From VRUE01 sp963704515 (GTDB lineage Bacteria; Actinomycetota; Thermoleophilia; Solirubrobacterales; 70-9), in assembly GCA_963704515.1 (NCBI GenBank), contig OY969913.1, positions 1,240,001 to 1,304,000 of the forward strand: a stretch of 64,000 nt of DNA, written 5' to 3'. Position numbers and translations under genes: made by a program. Positions 8,420 through 16,296 of the stretch are shown here, piece after piece (positions within the stretch are counted from its first letter, which is position 1; every line of letters starts with the position of its first letter). The notes under the pieces are model-generated. The model saw only the letters and a program-made list of their open reading frames with translations, was not told the DNA's origin and ran no database searches.

Positions 8420-9346
8420 TCACGATGTACTGGGCCCTTCGCTCGCTTTATTCCCGCGCAGGCGCTGGGCAAACTGCTCGTCCGTAAGCGGATCGCAAGG
8501 GTATTCGGGGTCGTCGTAGACCTTCCATCCACCTGGGGCCGCATTATCCGACTCCATTCGATGAGCTGGGCTGACCAGCGCACAGTTCGGGATGAAGATT
8601 CGTCGAATGAGGGGTTCCTCCTCGGCCTGCAGGGAAAGGTAAGAGACTCCGGGCGTATCGGCGATGTAGCGCGGCGGCCCGCCATGCGGCTCGAACACGT
8701 GCTCGACGATCTGTTGAAGCGCCAGGAGTGCGGCGAGTGCGGATTCGCGTCCGGCCGCACGCAAAGTCGGGTCGAAGTGCACGGCTGCGTGACGGCGCTG
8801 CTCAAGTTCGCGGTAGAGATCAGCGACGTTCTCGTCAAATACGCCCCATGCATGCAGCACGGTGATGAGCGAACCCCACTCGTTGCCGAGGTTGCCGCTG
8901 CGGACCCGCTTGGTGGTGGAGGGGTGGTTGAGGAAGTCCACGCGGAGTGCGAGCACCAATTGGTGTAGCAGCCGCTCGCCGAGCGCGCACGCACCGACTA
9001 GCGCCGGATAGAAGTCTCCATGGGCAAAGCTACTGCGTATCTGAGCAAGTAGAGCCGAATGCTCAAAGACAACCGACCACGGCGCCGAGCCCATGGCACG
9101 ATAGTTGTCGAGCTTCTGTACCTCATCGGCCGGACCATGTTCGGCCAGCAGTTCCGCTCGTACCTGCGCCTTGTTTTTCTCCCACATCGCATTGGTCTCG
9201 GGGTCCCATTCCTCTTGAATCTCAACGTCGAGGATGAGGTTGCGGGTATCGAAGGTGATTCGGATGGGTCGGTAGCGCCGACAGCCATCGGCGGGACCCC
9301 GTGGGCGACCGAGAGAAATTGGATGCTCCGGCATAGAAGACGTCAC
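8420..9346 (-). CDS. HEPN-like unknown protein
   Basis: Up to 308 residues; the true start is uncertain, because the first ~28 residues look unlike a folded domain. The central region is all-helical (ALVGACALGERLLHQLVLAL) and ends in LEQRRHAAVHFD. The RHAAVH there fits the R-x4-6-H signature of HEPN domains, a fold common in RNases and toxins of conflict systems. The C-terminal third is different and unrecognised. The gene stands alone in minus orientation inside the island, with no nucleotidyltransferase partner next to it as in HEPN-MNT pairs. The HEPN assignment is by motif only. Confidence 0.5.
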   Translation of the reverse strand: MTSSMPEHPISLGRPRGPADGCRRYRPIRITFDTRNLILDVEIQEEWDPETNAMWEKNKAQVRAELLAEHGPADEVQKLDNYRAMGSAPWSVVFEHSALLAQIRSSFAHGDFYPALVGACALGERLLHQLVLALRVDFLNHPSTTKRVRSGNLGNEWGSLITVLHAWGVFDENVADLYRELEQRRHAAVHFDPTLRAAGRESALAALLALQQIVEHVFEPHGGPPRYIADTPGVSYLSLQAEEEPLIRRIFIPNCALVSPAHRMESDNAAPGGWKVYDDPEYPCDPLTDEQFAQRLRGNKASEGPSTS

Positions 9347-9441
9347 TTTGGCGGATCAGGCGGCGCCCACAATCGTCAGCCTCACCCCTTCTGGTGGATT
9401 GCTCAGTTGACGCCGATTGGGCGGGGTGATGGAATCCCCCT

Positions 9442-10104
9442 ATGGGGCGCGGGAAGATCCTGGGGGCAATCGCAGCAGCGTCCCTTGCGGCCTTGGTGTC
9501 CTCCGTAAGCTCCACCGCCGCCGCGAGCTCAACCTCCCGGGCCTGCGGCAAGATCGACGGTGTCCCAATCCATGCCCACAAGATCAGCTGCAAGACCGCC
9601 CGCCACGTCTACAAGGCCGACATGGCCGGCAACCTGCCGGCGGGCTGGAGCTGCTCGGCCTCACTCGCCCGCTGCTATCACGGGGAAGTCGGTCGCTCCT
9701 CGGAATACATGTGGTGGCGGCGCACCACCTACCGGACGTCGGCAGAAGGCATTGTCCTCGGTGGCGCCGTCTACGGGGGCGAACACGGCGAAGGCTGGGG
9801 CACCGCACATCCGAAGACGATCTACAACGGCGGCGATCCGAGCGGCCTGATCTCAAACGTCCACTGGTCAAGCTGGGGTGGGGCCATCGCTCGCGGCCAC
9901 GGACGCAACTCGATCTTCAAACCCCACGGTGGCTACTACCGCCACCAGGTCACGATCCAGCTGAAAACCAAGCGGATCGGGAGCTGCGAAGGCCGCCGCG
10001 CCTACCTGAAGCTCTTCGTCCGCGAGCCAAGGAAGCCGGGTGGCCCGCTCGGGCCCTGGCTCTCGTGGTCTGGCCAACGCACGATCTGCGAACCGTACGC
10101 CTGA
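9442..10104 (+). CDS. Secreted cysteine-containing protein, function unknown
   Basis: 220 residues with a clear Sec signal peptide (MGRGKILGAIAAASLAALVS... with an AAA-S type cleavage near residue 27). The mature part has six cysteines: C near RACGK, SCKTA, WSCSA, ARCYH, GSCEG and TICEP. It is also rich in Gly, Trp and Tyr (YMWWRRTTY; GGAVYGGEHGEGWG). The early pattern, Cys pair around 'P.GW.C' followed by a further Cys, is typical of small secreted proteins in soil actinobacteria. It probably acts outside the cell. No enzyme motif was found. Confidence 0.65.
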   Translation: MGRGKILGAIAAASLAALVSSVSSTAAASSTSRACGKIDGVPIHAHKISCKTARHVYKADMAGNLPAGWSCSASLARCYHGEVGRSSEYMWWRRTTYRTSAEGIVLGGAVYGGEHGEGWGTAHPKTIYNGGDPSGLISNVHWSSWGGAIARGHGRNSIFKPHGGYYRHQVTIQLKTKRIGSCEGRRAYLKLFVREPRKPGGPLGPWLSWSGQRTICEPYA

Positions 10105-10253
10105 GATAGCCGCGGCTCGCAGGTGCGCTCAGGTGATCTCGGCCGGCAGGCATACCGTCCCCGCCACCGCTCGAACCCCTTCCACCGCGATCCCCCGCCT
10201 GAGCCGCTCGAGTACCCGGGTCAGCATGCCGGAAGAATCGTGACACCAGCCTG

Positions 10254-10850
10254 CTAACCCGGCTGCTCGTCGGGCGGTGCCTCCTCCGGTCTGCGCGCGG
10301 GTCCGTAGATCGCGTACACGGAGACCAGCACTCCGATCAGTAGCAGCGAGTAGATCACCGCACCACGCAGCAAGACCGAGTCGCTGCCTCGGGCGATCAC
10401 CGCCAAGGAGGCCGCGATCCCGACCAGCCCGACGTACCAGAAGCCGCGCTGGATGAAGCGGTCGAGCGGAGGGTCGTCTTTTCGCTCCCGGAAATAACGC
10501 CCCTCTACCGCCGCGACCAGCATCAGCACCGGGATGATTTGCGCGACCGTGCCGTAGAAGCCGGGCCGCACGTGGACCGGCTCGGTGACTTCGCCGAGGC
10601 CGATGATGACCAGGGCGCTCCCGACCCCCAGCGAGATCCGCTGGTCAACCCGCCGGTTGAGCGCTGTGACCGTCCGGCTCTCGACCGCCAGTAGGGTGCC
10701 CCAGAGGCGCTTTACGCTGGCTGCCACGCTTCTGCCTTGTGCTGGTTTCCAACCACGCTGCAAGCCTGCATCCACCGCCGGACGCATAGCTCCTCGGGGT
10801 CCACGACCCCCGAGAGCCCCATCGATCGCTAACCGCCTCACGGCTGCCAA
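10254..10850 (-). CDS. Four-helix integral membrane protein, function unknown
   Basis: Up to 198 residues; the first ~45 residues are Arg/Gly-rich and may be untranslated, so a later start near ASVKRLWG is possible. Four hydrophobic helices follow: SALVIIGLGEV, YGTVAQIIPVLMLVAAV, YVGLVGIAASLAVIA and GAVIYSLLLIGVLVSVYAI. The tail is short, acidic and Pro-rich. No family was identified. It is convergent with the secreted-protein gene (149-nt gap with no visible feature). Confidence 0.55.
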   Translation of the reverse strand: MAAVRRLAIDGALGGRGPRGAMRPAVDAGLQRGWKPAQGRSVAASVKRLWGTLLAVESRTVTALNRRVDQRISLGVGSALVIIGLGEVTEPVHVRPGFYGTVAQIIPVLMLVAAVEGRYFRERKDDPPLDRFIQRGFWYVGLVGIAASLAVIARGSDSVLLRGAVIYSLLLIGVLVSVYAIYGPARRPEEAPPDEQPG

Positions 10851-10887
10851 TGCTCACCTCCCCAGCCGGTTAGACCTATGAGCTCCT

Positions 10888-10898
10888 GCTTTGCGCGA
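10888..10898 (+). repeat. Island boundary motif, copy 2
   Basis: GCTTTGCGCGA, preceded by GCTCCT exactly as in copy 1 and followed by CGAGCG, so that GCTC and GAGC can pair across the motif. It lies between the membrane protein gene and the CHAT protease gene, in a 223-nt gap with no other visible feature. Confidence 0.75.
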
Positions 10899-11073
10899 CG
10901 AGCGAGGCCCAAATAGCTCGGTGCGTCTTCTCAAATCCAAGGCGCCGTGTACCGCAACCTAGACCTTCATGACCACTCGGCACTCGCCCTACTTCAGATG
11001 ACCTTCGGCCGAGCTCCAACTCGCAAGCCAGACGCTCGGGTCGCGGTTGTCGTGCGCCTGCTAGAGCTTTGCC

Positions 11074-14001
11074 GTGGGCAAGGGCAAAAGAATCCGCGAA
11101 GAACGCCAGCAGGGCCTTGACGCCCGGCAGGCGGTCGGCGAGCTATTCCAAATCGAGGGGGCCTCTGAGTTCCTGGCCTGGAACGAGCGCTACACATCTC
11201 ACCGTCGCGCGATCCTTGAGCGCCTTACAGAGTGGTGTGAAAAACCGACGATGGGGCCAAGCTTTCGGCCCTGGCATCTGCTGGTGGCCGCTGCCGCAAA
11301 CGAACCCGAGGTTGCCTGGGAGGAGATGGAAAGGACGAGGTCGGACCTCGCCGCGCTAGAAACCAACCTTGAGGCCGACCTTGACGAGGCCGTCGTGACC
11401 CTCGAAGGCGGCGACCCGCAGGGGGCGATCGGCGTAATCGACCAGGCTGTACTCCGCACAGGGATGCTTCCGCTCCTACACGGCGCCTTCGAACTGCTGC
11501 GTGCATCGGCGCTAGCCTCCTGCCGCGACCGACCACTTGCCCGGCGCCAGGAGGAAGGCATCGCCGCGCTGAATCGGGCGCTTGAGTGCGCCACTCCCGG
11601 CGAGCGGGCGGCGTGGATTCTCCGTCCCCTGGCGAACCTCTGGGCTGAGCGCCAAGAAGGCGATCGGCGTCGCAATCTCGGCGTCGCAATAGACCTTTAC
11701 CGCCTTGCCCTGAGCGAAATCGAGGGGCAGGACTGCGATGAGATTGCGGCAAGCCTGCAAACGCAGCTGGCAATGGCCTTGCTTCGCCGAGACGACGGTG
11801 ACCGCCGTTCGCGGTTGGAAGAAGCGCTCGCCCTCTGCAAGACGGCGCTGCAGACGAGGACGCTTGACGCTGATCCCCAGGGCTGGGCCCACGCCCAGAT
11901 CAACCGCGCGGCTGTAGTCGCCCAGCTGGCCCAGCTCAGCGACGCCTCTCGAGAGGAGGCCGAGTCGATCTACGAGGAGGTAATCGCACAAGCTGAGGCC
12001 TTCGACGACTACCTGCTGTTGGCTGGTGCTCACTATGAGCTCGCGCGAAGTCAGAGGGGGCGGGCTCATCGCACCCCGGAAGACATGCTGGAGATCTATA
12101 CCCGCGGCAACGACGAAAAGGCAAATGCACGGGAGCGCAGTCTCTTGTGCTCGGCAACTGAGCACCTTGCCATCGCCGAGTCGCTGCTGCTGGCAAATAA
12201 GGACGACTCTTCAGCACGCCCACGTCTGCTCGCGGAGCGCACCGTCGTCATGGAGATGCTCGGCGAGAGGGAGGCGGCACTCGCGGCCGGCCGCGAGGCA
12301 ATGGGGGTGTTGAGCCCAACGGAAACCCCCCGTGCCTGTCTGGACGCTGGCACCAAGCTGGGCGCCATGCTGGTCGAAGCCGGTCAGTGGGAGGAGGCGG
12401 CGGCGATCTATCGCCCGACCATCAACGCCGCCGAGTTGCTCTTCCAGACCAGCCTGAGCCGCGAGGCGCGCGCGTTCCAAACTCAGAGCTTTGGCCATCT
12501 GGGTCGGTGGGCCTCACTCGCCTTCGCCGCCAACGACGATCTCGAGGAGGCGGTCCTGGCGTTGGAGGGCAGCAGAACCCGCGAGCTGCGCTTCCGCCTC
12601 ACTCCCGGGACCGGAGATCCCGAGGCTCTCGCCGAGCTGCCTGCGGAGCTGCGCGAGGAGTACGAATCGGCCGCCGCCGAGTTCGCCGCCGCCGCGCCGC
12701 TCACCTCCGAGGAAGCCGACGAGAGCCGTCTACAGACAGCCCTCGCGTCGATTCGCGTCGACCCCCGCTTCAAGGACTTCCTGCGAGGGCCGCGGATCGA
12801 CCAGATCTACGCCGACATAGAGGAGGGCTGGCCCCTCCTCTATGTCAACCCGACTCCTCTCGGGACCCTCCTGCTCACAATCTCGCCTGCGCCCGAACCC
12901 AAGATCGAGGCGCGCTTTCTTGAGACACCCACGTCAACGGAGGTCTTCTTGAAGCTCCTTGGGGCCCCCGAGGAGGGCGAGGAGATCCACACCTCCTATC
13001 TGAACGCCGCCGGCTCTTTCGGCAAGCCGCAGCCCAATCTCGAGGATGCGATCGACCAAGTCGAACCCTGGATCGGCAAAAACATCGCCCAGACGATCGC
13101 CGAGCAGCTGGACACGCTCGACGCAAGGGGGGTCACCCTGATCATCAGCGGACCGCTGGCGACGTTTCCGCTCGGCGCGGCGAGCTGGACCAGTGAGGGC
13201 CGGAGTCACCGTCTACTCGATCAGTGGGAGGTCCGCTATGCGCCCTCGGCGACCGTTGCAGCGCTCTCACACCAGCGCCTGCGGGAGCGGGAGCGGCAAG
13301 CCCCCTTTCTCGTCGGCCTCGGCAACCCACTCGGCGACCTCGTGGCTGCACGAGCCGAGATAGAAGAAATCGCAATCCACTTCGACCGAGCTGCGGAACT
13401 TGCGCATGGGCTACAGGCCGACGCCGCCTTCCTACGCGCCAACGTCCAGAGGGCCTCGCATCTTCACCTCGCCTGCCACGGCGCCGCCGCGGTCTTCGCA
13501 CCCGAGGAAGTCGGCGTCGAGCTCTCTGACGGGCTTTTCTCGGCGGCTGATCTCGCCGCTGTCGGAGGGCTGCGCACCCGCCTCGCCGTTCTCTCTGCCT
13601 GTCAGACCGCGGTCCCCGACATCGGCCAGCTGCCGGGAGAGGCGATCAGCACGAGCACTGCGCTCCTCCTTGCAGGCTCAGCCTCCGTCATCGCCACCCT
13701 CTGGCCGGTTGATGATGCCGCGACCGCGCTGCTCATGGTCAAGTTCTACGAGGAACACCTCGGTGGGGGCCTCCCACCGGCGGCAGCGCTGCGTCGCGCG
13801 CAACTCTGGCTTCGCGATCTCGATGCCAGTATGGAGAGTGACTTCCTAGCGGTGCACCCTGCGCTCGCGGCTGAGTTTCGACGCCGCCGAAGGGCGGGCA
13901 AGGTGCCGGGGCGTTGCGGCGAAATCTCGCTGAAATCTTCCTCGCATCGCCCGTACGCTCACCCCGCAAACTGGGCCGGCTTCATAGTGATCGGCGCGTG
14001 A
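11074..14001 (+). CDS. TPR-CHAT caspase-like protease
   Basis: 975 residues starting at GTG 11074; an in-frame TAG at 11062 rules out a longer start. Residues ~100-560 are helical tetratricopeptide-like repeats. The C-terminal ~350 residues form a CHAT domain with the caspase-type dyad: His802 in HLACHGA and Cys843 in LSACQTA, followed by GEAISTSTALLLAG and VIATLWPVDD. CHAT proteases cleave protein targets and are effectors in several bacterial immunity and regulated cell death pathways; the TPR part usually senses or binds a partner. No partner gene such as a gasdermin, nucleotide cyclase or CRISPR gene is adjacent. It is flanked on both sides by boundary motifs, so it sits as a single-gene block. 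Domain calls are strong; target and trigger are unknown. Confidence 0.88.
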   Translation: MGKGKRIREERQQGLDARQAVGELFQIEGASEFLAWNERYTSHRRAILERLTEWCEKPTMGPSFRPWHLLVAAAANEPEVAWEEMERTRSDLAALETNLEADLDEAVVTLEGGDPQGAIGVIDQAVLRTGMLPLLHGAFELLRASALASCRDRPLARRQEEGIAALNRALECATPGERAAWILRPLANLWAERQEGDRRRNLGVAIDLYRLALSEIEGQDCDEIAASLQTQLAMALLRRDDGDRRSRLEEALALCKTALQTRTLDADPQGWAHAQINRAAVVAQLAQLSDASREEAESIYEEVIAQAEAFDDYLLLAGAHYELARSQRGRAHRTPEDMLEIYTRGNDEKANARERSLLCSATEHLAIAESLLLANKDDSSARPRLLAERTVVMEMLGEREAALAAGREAMGVLSPTETPRACLDAGTKLGAMLVEAGQWEEAAAIYRPTINAAELLFQTSLSREARAFQTQSFGHLGRWASLAFAANDDLEEAVLALEGSRTRELRFRLTPGTGDPEALAELPAELREEYESAAAEFAAAAPLTSEEADESRLQTALASIRVDPRFKDFLRGPRIDQIYADIEEGWPLLYVNPTPLGTLLLTISPAPEPKIEARFLETPTSTEVFLKLLGAPEEGEEIHTSYLNAAGSFGKPQPNLEDAIDQVEPWIGKNIAQTIAEQLDTLDARGVTLIISGPLATFPLGAASWTSEGRSHRLLDQWEVRYAPSATVAALSHQRLRERERQAPFLVGLGNPLGDLVAARAEIEEIAIHFDRAAELAHGLQADAAFLRANVQRASHLHLACHGAAAVFAPEEVGVELSDGLFSAADLAAVGGLRTRLAVLSACQTAVPDIGQLPGEAISTSTALLLAGSASVIATLWPVDDAATALLMVKFYEEHLGGGLPPAAALRRAQLWLRDLDASMESDFLAVHPALAAEFRRRRRAGKVPGRCGEISLKSSSHRPYAHPANWAGFIVIGA

Positions 14002-14062
14002 CCCCCGCACCGTCGTCCTCGTCGGGTTGCTCCTAGAGTCCGGTCGGCCCACCACGGCTCCC

Positions 14063-14073
14063 GCTTCGCGCGA
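14063..14073 (+). repeat. Island boundary motif, copy 3
   Basis: GCTTCGCGCGA preceded by GCTCCC. It lies 61 nt after the CHAT protease stop and just before the 3' end of the convergent 206-residue gene. Confidence 0.75.
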
Positions 14074-14076
14074 CGC

Positions 14077-14697
14077 CTAGCACCTCGGGAGGTTGAAACC
14101 TCGCTCCTGGAGATAAGTCTCCATCGCACGGGTGGCGAAGTTGACAAACGCCACGGAGCCGTCTCGCGCAAGCTCGAGCTGTCTTTCGATCTGTGAAGGC
14201 TCATGCTTGCCGAGCGCGAGGGTCAATGCCACCTCGTCGGCAAATTTCAGACGAAAGCGGCCCTCGCCCTCGACGATCCACTGCGCCTCCGCGGTGCCCA
14301 CGTTTTCCAAAGCAGCCTCGAGTTCGCTGTCTGCCGGATACCGGCCGCTGGGATAGGGGTAGTGGAACGTCCGATTGCGGCTGTGCGCCACCACTGCGTT
14401 TCCGATCTGCTCCAGGCTTCGGGTTGCTGTCTTTAGGTCATCGCGTGCAGCGGCAGGGACACGATTCAGAAACGCCTTGACCTCCGGAAGTTGTCTCCAG
14501 CTCCGAACGGCCGCGATGGCCTCGAAGAAATGCGCGGTACTCAATCGAACCCAATAGGCGAAGTCGGGCTCGCTTGCTGCATTGGCGCTCCCCGCCTTAA
14601 AGAGCGCATGGCGGACGTCGTTGCGTGCCATCGAGACCACCACCATGAACCGCGATACCGGATCCTTGGACGGAAACACATCTTCGATCGACGCCAT
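14077..14697 (-). CDS. Helical unknown protein, single-gene island block
   Basis: 206 residues, soluble and mostly helical. It starts MASIEDVFPSKDPVSRFMVV and then has two long helices (ARNDVRHALFKAG and YWVRLSTAHFFEAIAAVRSW). A later AHSRNRTFHYPYP contains R-x4-H, weakly reminiscent of HEPN proteins. The C-terminal half has an acidic helical region and ends in an amphipathic helix. No family was assigned. It lies alone between boundary motifs 3 and 4. Confidence 0.55.
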   Translation of the reverse strand: MASIEDVFPSKDPVSRFMVVVSMARNDVRHALFKAGSANAASEPDFAYWVRLSTAHFFEAIAAVRSWRQLPEVKAFLNRVPAAARDDLKTATRSLEQIGNAVVAHSRNRTFHYPYPSGRYPADSELEAALENVGTAEAQWIVEGEGRFRLKFADEVALTLALGKHEPSQIERQLELARDGSVAFVNFATRAMETYLQERGFNLPRC

Positions 14698-14834
14698 CGC
14701 ATCAGGCTAGCCGCACATCAAAGCCAGCGAAGCGGGGACCATCGCTCGTCGTCGTAGGCAGCGCTGTTTCTGGAGTGCCTCAAGACATGCCAACACTCGA
14801 TGGGCTACGTCCGTCTATCCATGTCGGCGCTTCC

Positions 14835-14845
14835 GCTTCGCGCGA
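14835..14845 (+). repeat. Island boundary motif, copy 4
   Basis: GCTTCGCGCGA preceded by GCTTCC and followed by GGAGCG, so the flanks can pair. It lies directly after the 3' end of the RusA-like gene (7 nt) and upstream of the 206-residue gene. Confidence 0.75.
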
Positions 14846-14851
14846 GGAGCG

Positions 14852-15283
14852 TCAGGGGGCGCTGAGACCCGGGGTGGTCGCAGGGTCCCAGGAGATGGTG
14901 ATATCCGCCCCCTGGTTCTCGGGGCTATCTACCTCGTCCTTCTCGATGAGGAGTCGGAACACCCGCGTGTCGTTCACGTCGGGGAGAAGGACCCCGGTGA
15001 GTCTTCGGACATTCTGCGAGGTGAAGAGTGTGTCGAGGACAGGCTTGACGAAGTTGTCGAGGTCGACGGCCGGCCTCGCCAGGTCCAAAGGAGTCATCCA
15101 GAAGGTCACCTCGACGGTGAACCTGGCGGCCTTCAGGTGAGGCGAGGTGAACGGCGCCTGCGGATAGGCGGCCTCCACCGCGGCGGCTATGGCGTCCCTC
15201 CATTCGGAGCTATCGCGGCGCGCTGGGTGTTCACGCACCTGAATCCGCCAGGGGTTCGGGGTTGAGTCAACTCCCTCGCTCAT
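14852..15283 (-). CDS. RusA-like Holliday junction resolvase
   Basis: 143 residues. The RusA signature is present as RPAVDLDNFVKPVLDTL (about 75-91), with the metal-binding Asp residues and the conserved Lys. A preceding strand (AARFTVEVTFWMT) and a following LLPDVNDTRV match the RusA layout. RusA enzymes are Mg2+-dependent homodimeric nucleases that resolve four-way DNA junctions, usually carried by phages and mobile elements. No other phage gene is seen around it. It stands alone between boundary motifs 4 and 5 in minus orientation, which is unusual and may relate to recombination within the island. Confidence 0.8.
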   Translation of the reverse strand: MSEGVDSTPNPWRIQVREHPARRDSSEWRDAIAAAVEAAYPQAPFTSPHLKAARFTVEVTFWMTPLDLARPAVDLDNFVKPVLDTLFTSQNVRRLTGVLLPDVNDTRVFRLLIEKDEVDSPENQGADITISWDPATTPGLSAP

Positions 15284-15297
15284 GGCAGCATTCTCCC

Positions 15298-15308
15298 GCT
15301 TTGCGCGA
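15298..15308 (+). repeat. Island boundary motif, copy 5
   Basis: GCTTTGCGCGA preceded by TCTCCC and followed by AGCG, making a small hairpin CGCTT-TGCGCG-AAGCG. It lies 15 nt upstream of the RusA-like start and 146 nt before the methylase start. Confidence 0.75.
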
Positions 15309-15453
15309 AGCGCAACAACCTTGCGAGAGTTTCGCGTCGAGGAGCAGCTTCACGCTGCCGAAGCCAGTTCCCGCTCCTGCGCAGTGGCTGCTCCGGGTGC
15401 TGAGTGGGTACTCAGCATTCTCGACTGCAACTCACGGCGATAGGGTTGTGTCG

Positions 15454-16296
15454 ATGACGACGGGGGCAAGCGAGACGGCTGCGTCGGTGGCCTCGCCGCT
15501 GCGGTGGGTCGGCGGCAAGCGGTGGCTGATCCCAAAGCTAAGGAAGCTGGTCGGCGAGACCGAGATCGCCGCCTATCACGAGCCCTTCCTGGGCGGCGCC
15601 TCGGTTTTTCTGGCCCTGGGGCCGTTCTCGAAAGCTCATCTCAGCGATACCAACGTGGAGCTGATCTCCACCTTCGAGGCGATCAGGGACCACCCGACCC
15701 GGGTCGCCAACAAGGCCCGGGGGTACGCCCGCGACGAAGAGACCTACTATGAGGTCAGGGCATCGATTCCGAGCGGGTTGATCGAGAGTGCCGCCCGCTT
15801 CCTCTACTTGAACCACACCTCGTTCAACGGCATCTACCGCGTCAACCTGGAAGGGACCTACAACGTGCCCTTCGGCGGCGAGCGGATCGCCCACATCCCC
15901 ACCGCCGAGCAACTGCGGACGGTGGCCTCTCTATTGGAGCAGGCTACCCTGAAAGCCGACGACTTCGCCAAGTGCATCGACCGGGTAGGTGCCGGGGACC
16001 TTGTCTTCCTCGACCCCCCCTACACGGTCGCCCACAATGAAAACGGATTCGTGAAGTACAACCAGCGACTTTTCTCTTTCGAGGACCAGCGCCGCCTCAG
16101 CAAGCTCGTTGATGAGATCAAGGAGCGCGGCGCCCATTACATCCTCGCCAACGCGGCGCACGACTCGATCATCGGGCTGTTCGACAAGGGAGACTCGATG
16201 ATCAAGACCAGCCGACGCAACTCGGTGGGGGGAACGAACGCGATACGGGGCAGCGCGAAGGAGCTTCTTTTCACGAACTTGGAGACGGCCGACTGA
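15454..16296 (+). CDS. Dam-type (D12 class) N6-adenine DNA methyltransferase
   Basis: 280 residues from ATG 15454; a longer frame upstream would overlap the RusA gene and adds no conserved sequence. Motif X/I appears as PLRWVGGKRWLIPKL near the N-terminus, and the catalytic DPPY motif is FLDPPYT (Asp187-Tyr190). The YLNHTSFNGIYRVN segment is typical of the D12 class (Dam, DpnM, M.EcoRV type). It methylates adenine N6 in a short DNA site using S-adenosylmethionine. Its stop overlaps the next start by 1 nt (TGATG), so the DGQHR/nuclease gene is translationally coupled. The pair looks like a restriction-modification or related defence system lying between boundary motifs 5 and 6. The target site is unknown. 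Confidence 0.9.
   Translation: MTTGASETAASVASPLRWVGGKRWLIPKLRKLVGETEIAAYHEPFLGGASVFLALGPFSKAHLSDTNVELISTFEAIRDHPTRVANKARGYARDEETYYEVRASIPSGLIESAARFLYLNHTSFNGIYRVNLEGTYNVPFGGERIAHIPTAEQLRTVASLLEQATLKADDFAKCIDRVGAGDLVFLDPPYTVAHNENGFVKYNQRLFSFEDQRRLSKLVDEIKERGAHYILANAAHDSIIGLFDKGDSMIKTSRRNSVGGTNAIRGSAKELLFTNLETAD

Noticed and set aside
14852..15283. Prophage, suggested by the RusA-like gene
   Set aside because: No capsid, tail, terminase, portal or lysis genes are present within the island.
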